From Limnothrix sp. CACIAM 69d (GTDB taxonomy: Bacteria > Cyanobacteriota > Cyanobacteriia > CACIAM-69d): a DNA stretch of 42,849 nucleotides. Under the pieces are notes generated by a model. The model was given only the letters and a program-made list of their open reading frames with translations, was not told where the DNA came from and searched no databases. Made by a program: the position numbers and the translations under genes. This document shows positions 25,928 through 34,385 of the stretch, in pieces. Location: positions 1 through 42,849 of the forward strand of contig MKGP02000072.1 of NCBI GenBank assembly GCA_001913845.2, in the 5' to 3' direction. How positions within the stretch are numbered: position 1 is the first letter of the stretch; each line of letters starts with the position of its first letter.

Positions 25928-27910
25928 CTAGGTCTTGGGCTTCTGACCCCCAGGCAATCGGAGTTGCACCAAGGGACTGAGGGCACAACCCCAGAAAAAG
26001 GCTTGGCGCACCGTGGCAGTCAGCGCGATCGAAGGGTCGGCATCTTGGCGCAAGGATCGCAACTTCAGCGCCTTGTAGCCATTGGCAACCATGATTCGCA
26101 GCGCCAATCCAGGCCAGGCGATCGGGGGGGTAATGATCCGTTTGAGGGCAAACGTAGCCAACCCACAGGCCCGGGCCAGGCGAATCAGATAGGCGCGATC
26201 GAGCCGCCAAGCGGGAATTTGGTGATGGGTTTTTAGGCGGGGCGCAAACCAAATTTCCCAGCCCGCACGCGCCAGGTACAGCAAGGGTTCATAATCATCC
26301 CCTTGCACGAATCGACCGGCTAATTTCCCGCTTAATTGGGGTTCCGGGGGCACGGTGGCTAACCAAGCAGCTCGGTTGACAATCAACGCCGCAGCGGGCG
26401 GGAGGCGCAACTGCTGGGCCAGGAAGGGGCCGGGGCGATCGGCAAACTCAGGATAGCTGCGAATGGCTAAATAGCCTTCCAAGTCACGCAGGGGCGGTGG
26501 CGGGTCGATCTCGTAGGCTCCCAAGACCTTGCCCCCAAAGGCCCCAACTTGAGGATGAGCCTCCGCAAAGGCGATCGCCTCCCGTAGCCAGTCCGGTTCC
26601 GGCCAGTTGTCATCGTCCAAAAAGGCCACCCAAGGGGCCGCCGTCAACCGCACGGCCCGTTGTCGGGCAAAGGCAGCTCCCTGGCGTGGCTCCTGGCTGA
26701 TGTGTAAAGGGCAGCGGTTCCAAGTTTGTTGAATTTGGCGCAGTTGGGCGATCGTGCCGTCACTGCTGTTGTTGTCGATCGCCCAAATTTCCCACCGCAA
26801 ATCGGGCGGAATTGCCAGCGCTTGGAGCCGATCGAACAGGGCAGGCAGTCGGTCAGCTCCGTTGTAAATCGGAATCGCGATCGCAATTTGGGGAGTCCAT
26901 GGCTGCGACGAGCCGGCCGCCCGTTGAACCGCACGGGCAATGGCTTGACGATCGCCCCGGTGCTCTCGATCGCGAAACCAGCGACCCATCACCCAAGGAC
27001 TCGTCAGGGTGCTGATCAGGAGCGATCGCTCGCAAACCAACACCGGATCTCGCGATCGCAACCCCCCTGGATGTTGCAGCCACCAGCACAACAACCGACG
27101 CAAATCGGACAGACCATAGAACCACGGGATGAGGAATCGGCGCGATCGATTCACCCGCAACAGCCGCACCACATAGCGACTCCAGCCAATGCCCTGAGCA
27201 AAGGAACGGAGATAATCGGCCGTGAAGCGGGTTGCCGGGAGCCGGTGACTAAGGCACAAGCTGGGGCAATAGGCCACAGAGTAGCCCGCTCGTTGGAGGT
27301 AGACCAGTGCTTCCAGATCTTCGGACGTGAGCCAGGTGTTTCCCGTTCGCCCACCCAAAATTAACCGAGGCGGCACGGCCGCCAGCCAAGCGGCCCGACG
27401 CACCACCAACCCCGCAGACGGCGGCAACAGGCCGCGCCCTGGCTCATAGACAAACGGCCGATCGCCCCGATCGACAATCGCAAAGAGCGATCGAATCCGT
27501 GCAAACCCCACCGGTTCCAGCCCCTCCAAAACCGGCAGGATGCGCCCCCCAAAAGCCCCCACCAGGTTGCGATCGACCCAATCACTCTGGGCAAACTGCC
27601 ACACCCGCGCCACCCAATCGGGATCCGGCACGGTGTCATCATCCAAAAAAGCCACCCAATCCGCACCCGATCGCACGATCGCCCGTTGCCGGGCAAAGGC
27701 CGCCCCCTGTTGTGGCTCTTGATCCCAATGAATTCGGGCCGATCGAGCTTGAAACGCGGCCACCACCTCCCGGGTGCGATCGTCACTATTGTTGTCAATC
27801 ACCCAAATGTCCCAGTCGATCGCCTGGGTTTCCACCTGGCCCAACAACGCCTCCAGCACAATCGGCAGGCGATCGGCCCCGTTATAGGTCGGAATCGCAA
27901 CAGTCAGCAC
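25928..27910 (-). CDS. Tandem two-domain family 2 glycosyltransferase
   Basis: A 660-residue protein made of two homologous GT-A glycosyltransferase family 2 units in a row. Unit 1 (residues 1-300) starts TVAIPTYNGADRLP, then WVIDNNSDDRT, QQGAAFARQRA and AFLDDDTVPDPDW. Unit 2 (about 341-660) repeats the pattern: AIAIPIYNGADRLP, WAIDNNSSDGT, RQGAAFARQRA and AFLDDDNWPEPDW. Both keep the DxD-type acid triad, so both may be active. Single-unit relatives resemble HpsE of hormogonium polysaccharide synthesis. The start is GTG with no clear ribosome-binding site. The C-terminal part of each unit is rich in Leu, Arg and Trp and may touch the membrane. No other polysaccharide genes are adjacent. Confidence 0.85.
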   Translation of the reverse strand: MLTVAIPTYNGADRLPIVLEALLGQVETQAIDWDIWVIDNNSDDRTREVVAAFQARSARIHWDQEPQQGAAFARQRAIVRSGADWVAFLDDDTVPDPDWVARVWQFAQSDWVDRNLVGAFGGRILPVLEGLEPVGFARIRSLFAIVDRGDRPFVYEPGRGLLPPSAGLVVRRAAWLAAVPPRLILGGRTGNTWLTSEDLEALVYLQRAGYSVAYCPSLCLSHRLPATRFTADYLRSFAQGIGWSRYVVRLLRVNRSRRFLIPWFYGLSDLRRLLCWWLQHPGGLRSRDPVLVCERSLLISTLTSPWVMGRWFRDREHRGDRQAIARAVQRAAGSSQPWTPQIAIAIPIYNGADRLPALFDRLQALAIPPDLRWEIWAIDNNSSDGTIAQLRQIQQTWNRCPLHISQEPRQGAAFARQRAVRLTAAPWVAFLDDDNWPEPDWLREAIAFAEAHPQVGAFGGKVLGAYEIDPPPPLRDLEGYLAIRSYPEFADRPGPFLAQQLRLPPAAALIVNRAAWLATVPPEPQLSGKLAGRFVQGDDYEPLLYLARAGWEIWFAPRLKTHHQIPAWRLDRAYLIRLARACGLATFALKRIITPPIAWPGLALRIMVANGYKALKLRSLRQDADPSIALTATVRQAFFWGCALSPLVQLRLPGGQKPKT

Positions 27911-28161
27911 AAATCAGCACAGAATCGAATTAGTGGCTATGGCTAGCAGTCTCCAGTATGAGTGATTCGCTTGAGATTGCTCGGGTAGTATCAGGTCATG
28001 AACTGTTAGGTGACAGATTGAGCTGGCCGCGAAAGCAATTGCATATTGCCGTGCCATTTATCCAATCGCCCAGAGGGAGTTGCTGAAGCGGCAAATGACC
28101 CGATAGGGTTAATCAACGGTTGTGTTGCTTTGTTGATCGCCTGTTCTAGCACCCCTTTGCC

Positions 28162-30150
28162 ATGATTGCTTCTGCCTTTGCCGAATCGGAGCTATTTCCC
28201 CAAGATCGGGCCCAGATGGGCCGTGCCGTGGATTATTCGGGCGCACAAAATTTGACTCAGGTGTGGGTGCGGGCGGCCCAACGCTTTGGCACGTTGCCGG
28301 CCCTGCGCGATCGCCACTCGTCACCAGCGCTGGAGCTGAATTTTGCGGAACTGCTGGAATATCTGCAAACGTTTGCGGCGGGGCTGCAAACGCTGCTGAG
28401 TCCTGAGGATGCCAGTGCGCGGGAGGAGGCGGGATTGGTTGTGCCGCCTCGGGTGGCGCTGTTTGCGGACAATAGTGCTCGGTGGTTTGTGGCGGATCAG
28501 GGCACGATGGCGGCGGGTTTTGCCAATGCGGTGCGGAGTTCTTTGGCGGAAACGGAGGAGTTGCGCTACATCCTGACGGACAGCGGGGCGCGGTTGTTGA
28601 TTGTTGAGAATCAAAAGACGCTGAATCGGTTGGCCGATCGCCTGGGAGATTTGCCTTTGGTGGCGATCGTGTTGCTGTCGGATGAGGAGCCGGTGCGATC
28701 GGGCGCGATCGGGGATGATGTGTTGCTTTTGAATTTTTTGGCGTTGCTGGAGCGGGGGCGCGATCGCCTGAAAACTCAGCCTTGGCAGCCACCCCAACAG
28801 GATCCAAAAACCCTAGCCACGCTGATCTATACCTCTGGGACTACGGGGCAACCGAAGGGGGTGATGTTGTCCCACGGGAACTATCTCTATCAGCTCAGTG
28901 CGTTCCGAACGGTGGTGGCTCCCCAACCGGGCGATCGGGTGTTGACCCTGTTGCCCACCTGGCACTCCTTTGGCCGCATTGGGGACTATTACTTGCTCTG
29001 TCAAGGTTGCGTCTTGGTTTACACCAACATTCGCCAGCTCAAGGCAGATCTGAAAACCGATCGGCCCCAATACATGATGGCTGTGCCGCGTCTTTGGGAG
29101 TCAATTTATGAAGGGGTGCAAAAGCAATTCCAATCCCAACCGGCCAGTACCCAAAAAATTGCCCAAACCTTTTTGGGGTTCAGTGAGCGCTACGTGCGAG
29201 CCAAGCGCCGCTGGCAAGGGCTGGAGTTGCGATCGAAACCGGCGGCGGGTTTGGAAAAACTGCTGGCGGGGGCGCGGGCGATCGCCCATTGGCCGCTACA
29301 CCGCTTGGGCGATCGACTGGTGTATCAAAAAATTCGGCAGGCCACCGGGGGCGAGCTGCAATATGCCATCAGTGGCGGCGGATCCTTGGCGGCCCATCTG
29401 GAAATGTTCTTTGAGATTGTGGGGGTGAATGTGCTGGTGGGCTATGGCCTCACCGAGACTTCCCCGGTACTGACGGTGCGACGTAATTGGCGGAATTTGC
29501 GGGGAACTTCTGGGCTGCCGCTGCCGGCCACGGAGTTGCGATCGGTTGATCTGGAAACCCGCCAGCCGCTGCCGGTGGGTGACAAAGGCCTAATTTTGGC
29601 CCGGGGCCCACAGATTATGGCGGGCTACTTTGGCAAACCGGAGGCAACGGCGAAGGCGATCGATTCGGAAGGCTGGTTTGATACGGGAGATTTGGGTTGG
29701 CTGTCGCCGATCGGGGACATCACCATCACCGGGCGGGCCAAGGACACGATCGTCTTGACCAATGGGGAAAATATTGAACCCCAGCCGATTGAGGATGCCT
29801 GTATTCGCAGTCCCTACATCAGCCAAGTTGTGTTGGTGGGTCAAGACCAAAAGACTCTCGGGGCTTTGATTGTGCCCAACCAGGAGGCGATCGCCGCTTG
29901 GGCCGCAGAACAGGGGCTTGATTCGGTGGATCTCCAAAGCGATCGGGTCCAGTCCCTGATTCGAGATGAGTTGGCGCGGGAGGTGAAGGATCGCCCCGGT
30001 TACAAAGCCGAAGAACGGATCAGCACCTTTCGTTTTTTGGCGGAACCCCTGTCGATCGAAAACGGTCTGTTAACCCAAACGATGAAAGTGCGGCGAAACG
30101 TGGTGTTTGAGCGGTTTGCGGATTTAATCACTGCCATGTTTGCCAGCTAG
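28162..30150 (+). CDS. aas: Long-chain acyl-[acyl-carrier-protein] synthetase, AMP-binding
   Basis: A 662-residue enzyme that activates free fatty acids with ATP and loads them on ACP (or CoA), recycling fatty acids released from membranes. The adenylate-forming signature LIYTSGTTGQPKGVMLSHGNY lies at 221-241, and YGLTETSP and GWFDTGDLGWLSPIGDITITGRAKDTIVLTNGENIEPQPIED are the later core motifs. The length and the insert with IRQLKADLKTDRPQYMMAVPRLWE match the cyanobacterial Aas family. The start is ATG without a clear Shine-Dalgarno, 250 bases from the divergent glycosyltransferase. A MITE-like element follows 43 bases after the stop. Confidence 0.92.
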   Translation: MIASAFAESELFPQDRAQMGRAVDYSGAQNLTQVWVRAAQRFGTLPALRDRHSSPALELNFAELLEYLQTFAAGLQTLLSPEDASAREEAGLVVPPRVALFADNSARWFVADQGTMAAGFANAVRSSLAETEELRYILTDSGARLLIVENQKTLNRLADRLGDLPLVAIVLLSDEEPVRSGAIGDDVLLLNFLALLERGRDRLKTQPWQPPQQDPKTLATLIYTSGTTGQPKGVMLSHGNYLYQLSAFRTVVAPQPGDRVLTLLPTWHSFGRIGDYYLLCQGCVLVYTNIRQLKADLKTDRPQYMMAVPRLWESIYEGVQKQFQSQPASTQKIAQTFLGFSERYVRAKRRWQGLELRSKPAAGLEKLLAGARAIAHWPLHRLGDRLVYQKIRQATGGELQYAISGGGSLAAHLEMFFEIVGVNVLVGYGLTETSPVLTVRRNWRNLRGTSGLPLPATELRSVDLETRQPLPVGDKGLILARGPQIMAGYFGKPEATAKAIDSEGWFDTGDLGWLSPIGDITITGRAKDTIVLTNGENIEPQPIEDACIRSPYISQVVLVGQDQKTLGALIVPNQEAIAAWAAEQGLDSVDLQSDRVQSLIRDELAREVKDRPGYKAEERISTFRFLAEPLSIENGLLTQTMKVRRNVVFERFADLITAMFAS

Positions 30151-30193
30151 GCTGCTGGGGCGATCGCAGCTTTAGCACTTGGCCACTCCTTTA

Positions 30194-30323
30194 GAGGATG
30201 TCTGAAAAGCCCAAATTGCTACTCTGTACGCCCCAGTGATCGACTCAGACAAGGGGCTTAAGCCCCTTGTCCCTACGACTATTGGTGCTTGCCCGTGCCA
30301 AAGAATACTTTTTAAACATCCTC
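30194..30323. mobile_element. MITE-like element with TTA target duplication
   Basis: A 130-base non-coding element with terminal inverted repeats GAGGATGTCTGAAAAG (left) and GAGGATGTTTAAAAAG (right end, read on the minus strand), matching at 14 of 16 positions. TTA flanks both ends (30191-30193 and 30324-30326). The centre holds the palindrome CAAGGGGCTTAAGCCCCTTG (30250-30269) followed by TCCCTACGAC. Three-base T-N-A duplications and G-A-G ends suit an IS5-family transposase in trans (inference). It ends 46 bases before the next gene's ATG and may supply its promoter. Confidence 0.65.
30250..30269. repeat. Palindrome CAAGGGGCTTAAGCCCCTTG, copy 4
   Basis: The perfect palindrome lies in the middle of the element at 30194-30323, 22 bases long if the outer A and T are counted. 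Confidence 0.9.
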
Positions 30324-30369
30324 TTAGGCTTTGATCGCCCCTGAAATAGGTTTGAGGAACCCAGTTGCA

Positions 30370-31047
30370 ATGATGTTCCAGGATCCAGCCTTGTTCAAAC
30401 AGTTCCTTGGGCGGGCCGCCTTGCTCTCCGTGCTGCTCTGTACCGGCGGCGCGGCTCTGGCGGGCGATCGGGCTATGCTGCCGAATTCAACCAAACAACC
30501 GGTTCAGGTCAAGGAACGGCGAGTGGAGCTTGTCCCGATCGCGGATCTGTTAGCCAATCCGCAACGGTGGGTCGATCGACTCATTGAAGTGCAGGGCCGT
30601 TTGCAACCCAGCCCGGATCCGCAAGGGGCGATCGGCTGCACCCGCATGGCCTGTCCTTTTCCCAGCACCGCCCAGCCCGGTGACCAGCGAGATTGCAATC
30701 GCTGCCAAGGGCCCGCCGGGTTGCAAGCGGGGTCTCAATGGTTAGCCCTCAGCAATTTGCGGTGTACGGGTGTTGAACAACTGACTTTGCGCCCGGGCGG
30801 TCAGGTCGATCGCACCATTCGTTGGGAAAGTGCCCGACTGGAAGATCAAGCCTGGAGCCTCGATCGGTCTTACAGTGCCGTGGGGACGTTACGGCGCAGC
30901 ACTGGCCCCGGAGCCGATCGCACCCAATACGAATTGGAGGTTCGATCGCTAGTAAACCTCGATCAAAATTCCTCTGATACCAATTCCTGGACTCTGGTAG
31001 CACTCAATCAAAAGCGAGATCCCCTCAAAGGAAGACCTCGCTTTTGA
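30370..31047 (+). CDS. Exported protein with a cysteine cluster, unknown function
   Basis: A 225-residue protein that I do not recognise. It starts with a signal peptide (FLGRAALLSVLLCTGGAALAG, probable cleavage after ALA). IADLLANPQRWVDRLIEVQGRL near residues 57-78 resembles the first strands of small OB-fold proteins. A cysteine-rich loop follows (GCTRMACPF ... DCNRCQG), with one more Cys in LRCTG; these may bind a metal or form disulfides outside the cytoplasm. The frame opens at TTG 30331. The ATG at 30370 is preferred since GAGGA lies 11 bases upstream and it begins the signal peptide. Its last bases are part of a bidirectional terminator. Confidence 0.7.
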   Translation: MMFQDPALFKQFLGRAALLSVLLCTGGAALAGDRAMLPNSTKQPVQVKERRVELVPIADLLANPQRWVDRLIEVQGRLQPSPDPQGAIGCTRMACPFPSTAQPGDQRDCNRCQGPAGLQAGSQWLALSNLRCTGVEQLTLRPGGQVDRTIRWESARLEDQAWSLDRSYSAVGTLRRSTGPGADRTQYELEVRSLVNLDQNSSDTNSWTLVALNQKRDPLKGRPRF

Positions 31048-31049
31048 TT
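31006..31049. terminator. Bidirectional terminator between converging genes
   Basis: AATCAAAAGCGAG (31006-31018) pairs perfectly with CTCGCTTTTGATT (31037-31049). The right arm ends in TTTTGATTT for rightward transcription, and the left arm gives TTTTGATT for leftward transcription. It overlaps the 3' end of the Cys-rich protein gene and lies 34 bases beyond the ndhH stop. Confidence 0.75.
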
Positions 31050-31082
31050 TAGATCGGTTTGCAGATTGATTGGTTGGCAAAT

Positions 31083-32267
31083 TTAGCGATCGACCGATCC
31101 CATAATCACGTCGATGCTGCCCAGAATCGCCATGATGTCCGCCACCTTCACGCCCTTCAGCAAGTGCGGCAGAATTTGCAAATTGGTGAAGTCTGGAGCC
31201 TTGATCTTGAAGCGCCAGGGGAACACATTGTCATCACCCACGATGAACACACCCAGTTCGCCCTTACCGCTTTCCAGGCGCACATAATGTTCGCCCTTGG
31301 GAATCTTGAACGTGGGAGCCAACTTCTTGCCAATGAATTGGTAGTCAAAGCCGTTCCATTCGGACTTTGGCCCACCCAGCATCCGTTGGGCTTCCAGGTT
31401 TTCGTAGGGGCCGCCGGGGATCTGATCCAGCGCTTGCAAAAGCATCTTGTTCGACTCGCGCATTTCCCGCACCCGCACCAGGTAGCGAGCGAAGCAGTCG
31501 CCGCCGGTTTCCCACTGCACCTCCCAATCCAGTTCGTCGTAGCACTCGTAGTGGTCAACTTTCCGCAGATCCCACTTCACGCCCGAACCGCGCAGCATGG
31601 GGCCCGACAAGCCCCAGTTGATTGCTTCTTCGCGACTGATTGTGCCAATGCCTTCCACGCGGCGGCGGAAGATTGGGTTATTGGTGATTAGCTTTTCGTA
31701 TTCGTCGATTTTGGGCGCGAAGTAGTTGCAGAAGTCGCGGCACTTGTCGATCCAGCCGTAGGGCAAGTCAGCGGCCACGCCGCCCATGCGGAAATAGTTG
31801 TTGTTAATCAACCGTGCGCCCGTGGCCGCTTCCCACAGGTCGTAGATCATCTCCCGTTCGCGGAAGATGTAGAAGAAGGGGGTTTGCGCACCCACATCGG
31901 CCAGGAAGGGGCCAAGCCACAGCAGGTGGTTGGCGATTCGGTTCAGCTCCAGCATGATCATGCGGATGTAGCTGGCGCGGCGGGGCACTTCAATGCCGGC
32001 GAGCTTTTCGGGAGCGTTAACCGTGATTGCTTCGTTGAACATCCCGGCGGCGTAGTCCCACCGACTGACGTAGGGCACAAACATGATGTTGGTGCGGTTT
32101 TCGGCGATTTTCTCCATGCCGCGATGGAGATAGCCAATGACGGGTTCGCAGTCAAGGACGTTTTCGCCGTCGAGGGTGACGATGAGCCGCAACACGCCGT
32201 GCATGGACGGGTGATGGGGGCCCATGTTCACGACCATCGGTTCGGTTTTGGTTTCAATCCGGGTCAT
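31083..32267 (-). CDS. ndhH: NAD(P)H-quinone oxidoreductase subunit H
   Basis: A 394-residue 49-kDa-type subunit of the thylakoid NDH-1 complex, which passes electrons from ferredoxin to plastoquinone and takes part in cyclic flow and respiration. The start [34 protein letters not shown], then [27 protein letters not shown] and the final [18 protein letters not shown] are unmistakable. The frame extends upstream to 32393, but the ATG at 32267 gives the family start and length. Hydrogenase cysteines are absent, as expected for the complex I family. It is monocistronic here. Confidence 0.97.
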   Translation of the reverse strand: MTRIETKTEPMVVNMGPHHPSMHGVLRLIVTLDGENVLDCEPVIGYLHRGMEKIAENRTNIMFVPYVSRWDYAAGMFNEAITVNAPEKLAGIEVPRRASYIRMIMLELNRIANHLLWLGPFLADVGAQTPFFYIFREREMIYDLWEAATGARLINNNYFRMGGVAADLPYGWIDKCRDFCNYFAPKIDEYEKLITNNPIFRRRVEGIGTISREEAINWGLSGPMLRGSGVKWDLRKVDHYECYDELDWEVQWETGGDCFARYLVRVREMRESNKMLLQALDQIPGGPYENLEAQRMLGGPKSEWNGFDYQFIGKKLAPTFKIPKGEHYVRLESGKGELGVFIVGDDNVFPWRFKIKAPDFTNLQILPHLLKGVKVADIMAILGSIDVIMGSVDR

Positions 32268-32764
32268 AGGATCGATCGGTCTCCGTTGGTGGTTGCACTG
32301 GGCATCGCGTGTGGGCGATCGCCGCGTTGAATCAAGTCGGTGGCTGGGCGCACGACCGGTGGATGGCGATGGAACACCGCTTGCCATTATCAACCGAAAT
32401 TGCGGCGGACTGGCGGATCAGTGGGGAGCGATCGATTGTTTTTTGTTTGATCGCCCATAATCGCGGTTGTCGGTCATGGCGATTCGGGTATGGCGATTCG
32501 GGCATGGCAATTCGGGCATGGCAATTACGATGGCAATTGCGGTTGAGTTGCCCATCATCACCCCGCTGGACTCCTCTTTGGACTCCTCATCGGTAATGGG
32601 TCTTAATCCATCCTGCTTAATTCTGATTCATCCTGATTAATCCTGCTGGATCTTGATTCTGCTCAATTCCGGTTAATGTTTGATGCCTGATGCCTGAGGA
32701 ATCGCAAGGGCCATGGGACAATGAAGCGACAGAAATTCAAAAGCGCCCCTTCAGGACTTGATCC
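32268..32764. other. Divergent gap between ndhH and prmA with short repeats
   Basis: Contains five head-to-tail copies of an ATGGCRATTCGGGC-type unit (32476-32543) and further degenerate ATCCTGATTAATCCTG-like repeats (32600-32665). Both promoters must lie here, but no box pair is convincing. Confidence 0.6.
32476..32543. repeat. Five tandem units of about 14 bp
   Basis: ATGGCGATTCGGGT (32476-32489), ATGGCGATTCGGGC (32490-32503), ATGGCAATTCGGGC (32504-32517), ATGGCAATTACG (32518-32529) and ATGGCAATTGCGGT (32530-32543) follow each other without gaps, diverging progressively to the right. Confidence 0.85.
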
Positions 32765-33658
32765 ATGGCTAATAGTTGGTGGGAAATCAACATTCGCTGC
32801 CACCCATTACTCGAAGACACCGTTTATTGGCGAACTCAAGATTTTGGTTGCCGAGGCACCTCTAGCCAATACAAAGGCAAGAATTGTTTGATTTCCGCCT
32901 ATTTGCCCCAAGAGCAGGCGCAACTGCTAGATCTTTCTGCCCTGGCGCTTTGGTTACGCCAAGATGCCATTTTGGCCAATTTGCCTGAGCCAACGGTCAA
33001 ATGGAATTTGATTGATGAAGAGGATTGGTCGAGCAGTTGGAAAGAACATTGGCAGCCGCAAGAAGTGGGCGATCAGTTCTTGATTTGTCCGGCTTGGTTG
33101 GATGTGCCGGAAGCGGGTAAGCGGGTAGTGGTGCGTTTGGATCCGGGGGTTGCTTTTGGGACGGGGGCCCATCCCACAACGCAACTCTGCATGGAGTCGA
33201 TGGAGATGCGCTTTGACGGCAAGCCCACGGAGCAGATCATTGCGGACATTGGTTGTGGGTCGGGAATTTTGGCGATCGGGGCGTTGTTGGTGGGGGCCAA
33301 AACTGCCTACGCGGTGGATATTGATCCCTTGTGTTTGCGGGCAACTCAAGAGAATATTTCACTGAATCAGATTCAGCCCGATCGGGTGCATCTGGAGCAG
33401 GGATCTTTTGAGAAGCTGCAAGAGATGTTGGGCGATCGCAAAGTGGATGGCTTTTTCTGCAACATTTTGGCGGAGGTAATTGTGGATTTGATTCCGCAAT
33501 TAGAACAAATTAGCCATCAAAAGACTTGGGGAGTGTTGAGTGGTATTTTGTTAGATCAAGCCAAGGCAATTTCTGACACGTTGGAGCAAAGTGGTTGGAT
33601 TGTGGCCACGTTGTGGAAGCGTCAGGAATGGTGCTGTATTAATGTGCGGCGATCGTAA
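32765..33658 (+). CDS. prmA: Ribosomal protein L11 methyltransferase
   Basis: A 297-residue SAM-dependent methyltransferase that trimethylates ribosomal protein L11. The N-terminal substrate domain (WWEINIRCHPLLEDTVYW) is followed by the linker RLDPGVAFGTGAHPTTQLC (124-142). The SAM motif is IADIGCGSGILAIGAL (159-174), Asp185 lies in AVDIDPL, and FFCNILAEVIVDLIPQ corresponds to the N-x-L-A motif. The length is normal. AGGA stands 10 bases before the ATG. The family is non-essential in many bacteria. Confidence 0.94.
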   Translation: MANSWWEINIRCHPLLEDTVYWRTQDFGCRGTSSQYKGKNCLISAYLPQEQAQLLDLSALALWLRQDAILANLPEPTVKWNLIDEEDWSSSWKEHWQPQEVGDQFLICPAWLDVPEAGKRVVVRLDPGVAFGTGAHPTTQLCMESMEMRFDGKPTEQIIADIGCGSGILAIGALLVGAKTAYAVDIDPLCLRATQENISLNQIQPDRVHLEQGSFEKLQEMLGDRKVDGFFCNILAEVIVDLIPQLEQISHQKTWGVLSGILLDQAKAISDTLEQSGWIVATLWKRQEWCCINVRRS

Positions 33659-33814
33659 AGAAATGAATCTAACTCTGGTTTGATGCTGGTCGGATTGCGA
33701 TCGCCGGATCATCGCTCATCATCAGCGTCAATTTGCCCAAGCGCGAGATCGGATCCTGGGCGATCGAGCACTTGGTTGATTGATTACAGATTTGGTCGCA
33801 GATTTGATCACAGA

Positions 33815-34066
33815 TTACAGGTGGCTTTGGGCTGCACACAGTCGGGTAATTTGGCGCTTGGGGCCCACGGACACCAGATCGCAACTGAGGCGATCGCCCT
33901 GGCCCACTTGGCTCAATTGTTGTTTGCCCGCTTGCCAATGGCTGGCCATTTGGTTGAACCAGCGCCCGGCCAGGTTTCCAGATCTGGCGGAGGCCACATC
34001 TTCAACGGTGGCCACCGCGATCGACCCCAACAAAACCATGCTCGCGATTTGAATCAGACGCTTCAT
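33815..34066 (-). CDS. Small exported protein, unknown function
   Basis: An 83-residue predicted protein. The start MKRLIQIASMVLLGSIAVATVEDVASA has the positive end, hydrophobic core and A-S-A end of a signal peptide. The mature part (RSGNLAGRWFNQMASHWQAGKQQLSQVGQGDRLSCDLVSVG) has two cysteines and no motif I know. GGAG lies about 11 bases upstream of the ATG at 34066. It converges with prmA. The gene is supported only by the signal peptide and the start context, so it could be spurious. Confidence 0.5.
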   Translation of the reverse strand: MKRLIQIASMVLLGSIAVATVEDVASARSGNLAGRWFNQMASHWQAGKQQLSQVGQGDRLSCDLVSVGPKRQITRLCAAQSHL

Positions 34067-34385
34067 AAAAACGGGCACTCCAGCGGATCGTAGCCAGAAA
34101 TTGGATTCACTCAACAACACCAGCCGATCGGGGTGATTGTGCTGCGATGTTCATGGGTTGCGGCGCTCAGCGTTGAATTGCAGGATCGCTCAGCCTGGCA
34201 CTGCTGCCCAATCCCTGCAACACTGCTGCTACAGCCTTACCGTTGAATATGCCCTGCAACAGGACGATCGCTTCAGGTAGAAGGCCAGTTTAACAACTGC
34301 GTGAAGGTTCTGCTGCAAAACGGCTTAAAGACTTGCTTAAAACCTTGCTTAAAACCTTGCTTAAAAAATCCACAGAAATCTTGTT
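34067..34385. other. Gap with 12-bp repeats between two minus-strand genes
   Basis: This 319-base gap holds CTTGCTTAAAAC repeated three times (34332-34367) just beyond the stop of the DUF482 gene. No gene was recognised. Confidence 0.6.
34332..34367. repeat. Three tandem 12-bp units CTTGCTTAAAAC
   Basis: Units at 34332-34343, 34344-34355 and 34356-34367 differ only in the last base of the third. A partial unit (GGCTTAAAGA) precedes them. Confidence 0.85.

Noticed and set aside
30250-30269. The GGGGCTTAAGCCCC palindromes as CRISPR repeats
   Set aside because: The copies are scattered singly or in one tandem pair and lack regularly spaced unique spacers and any cas gene.
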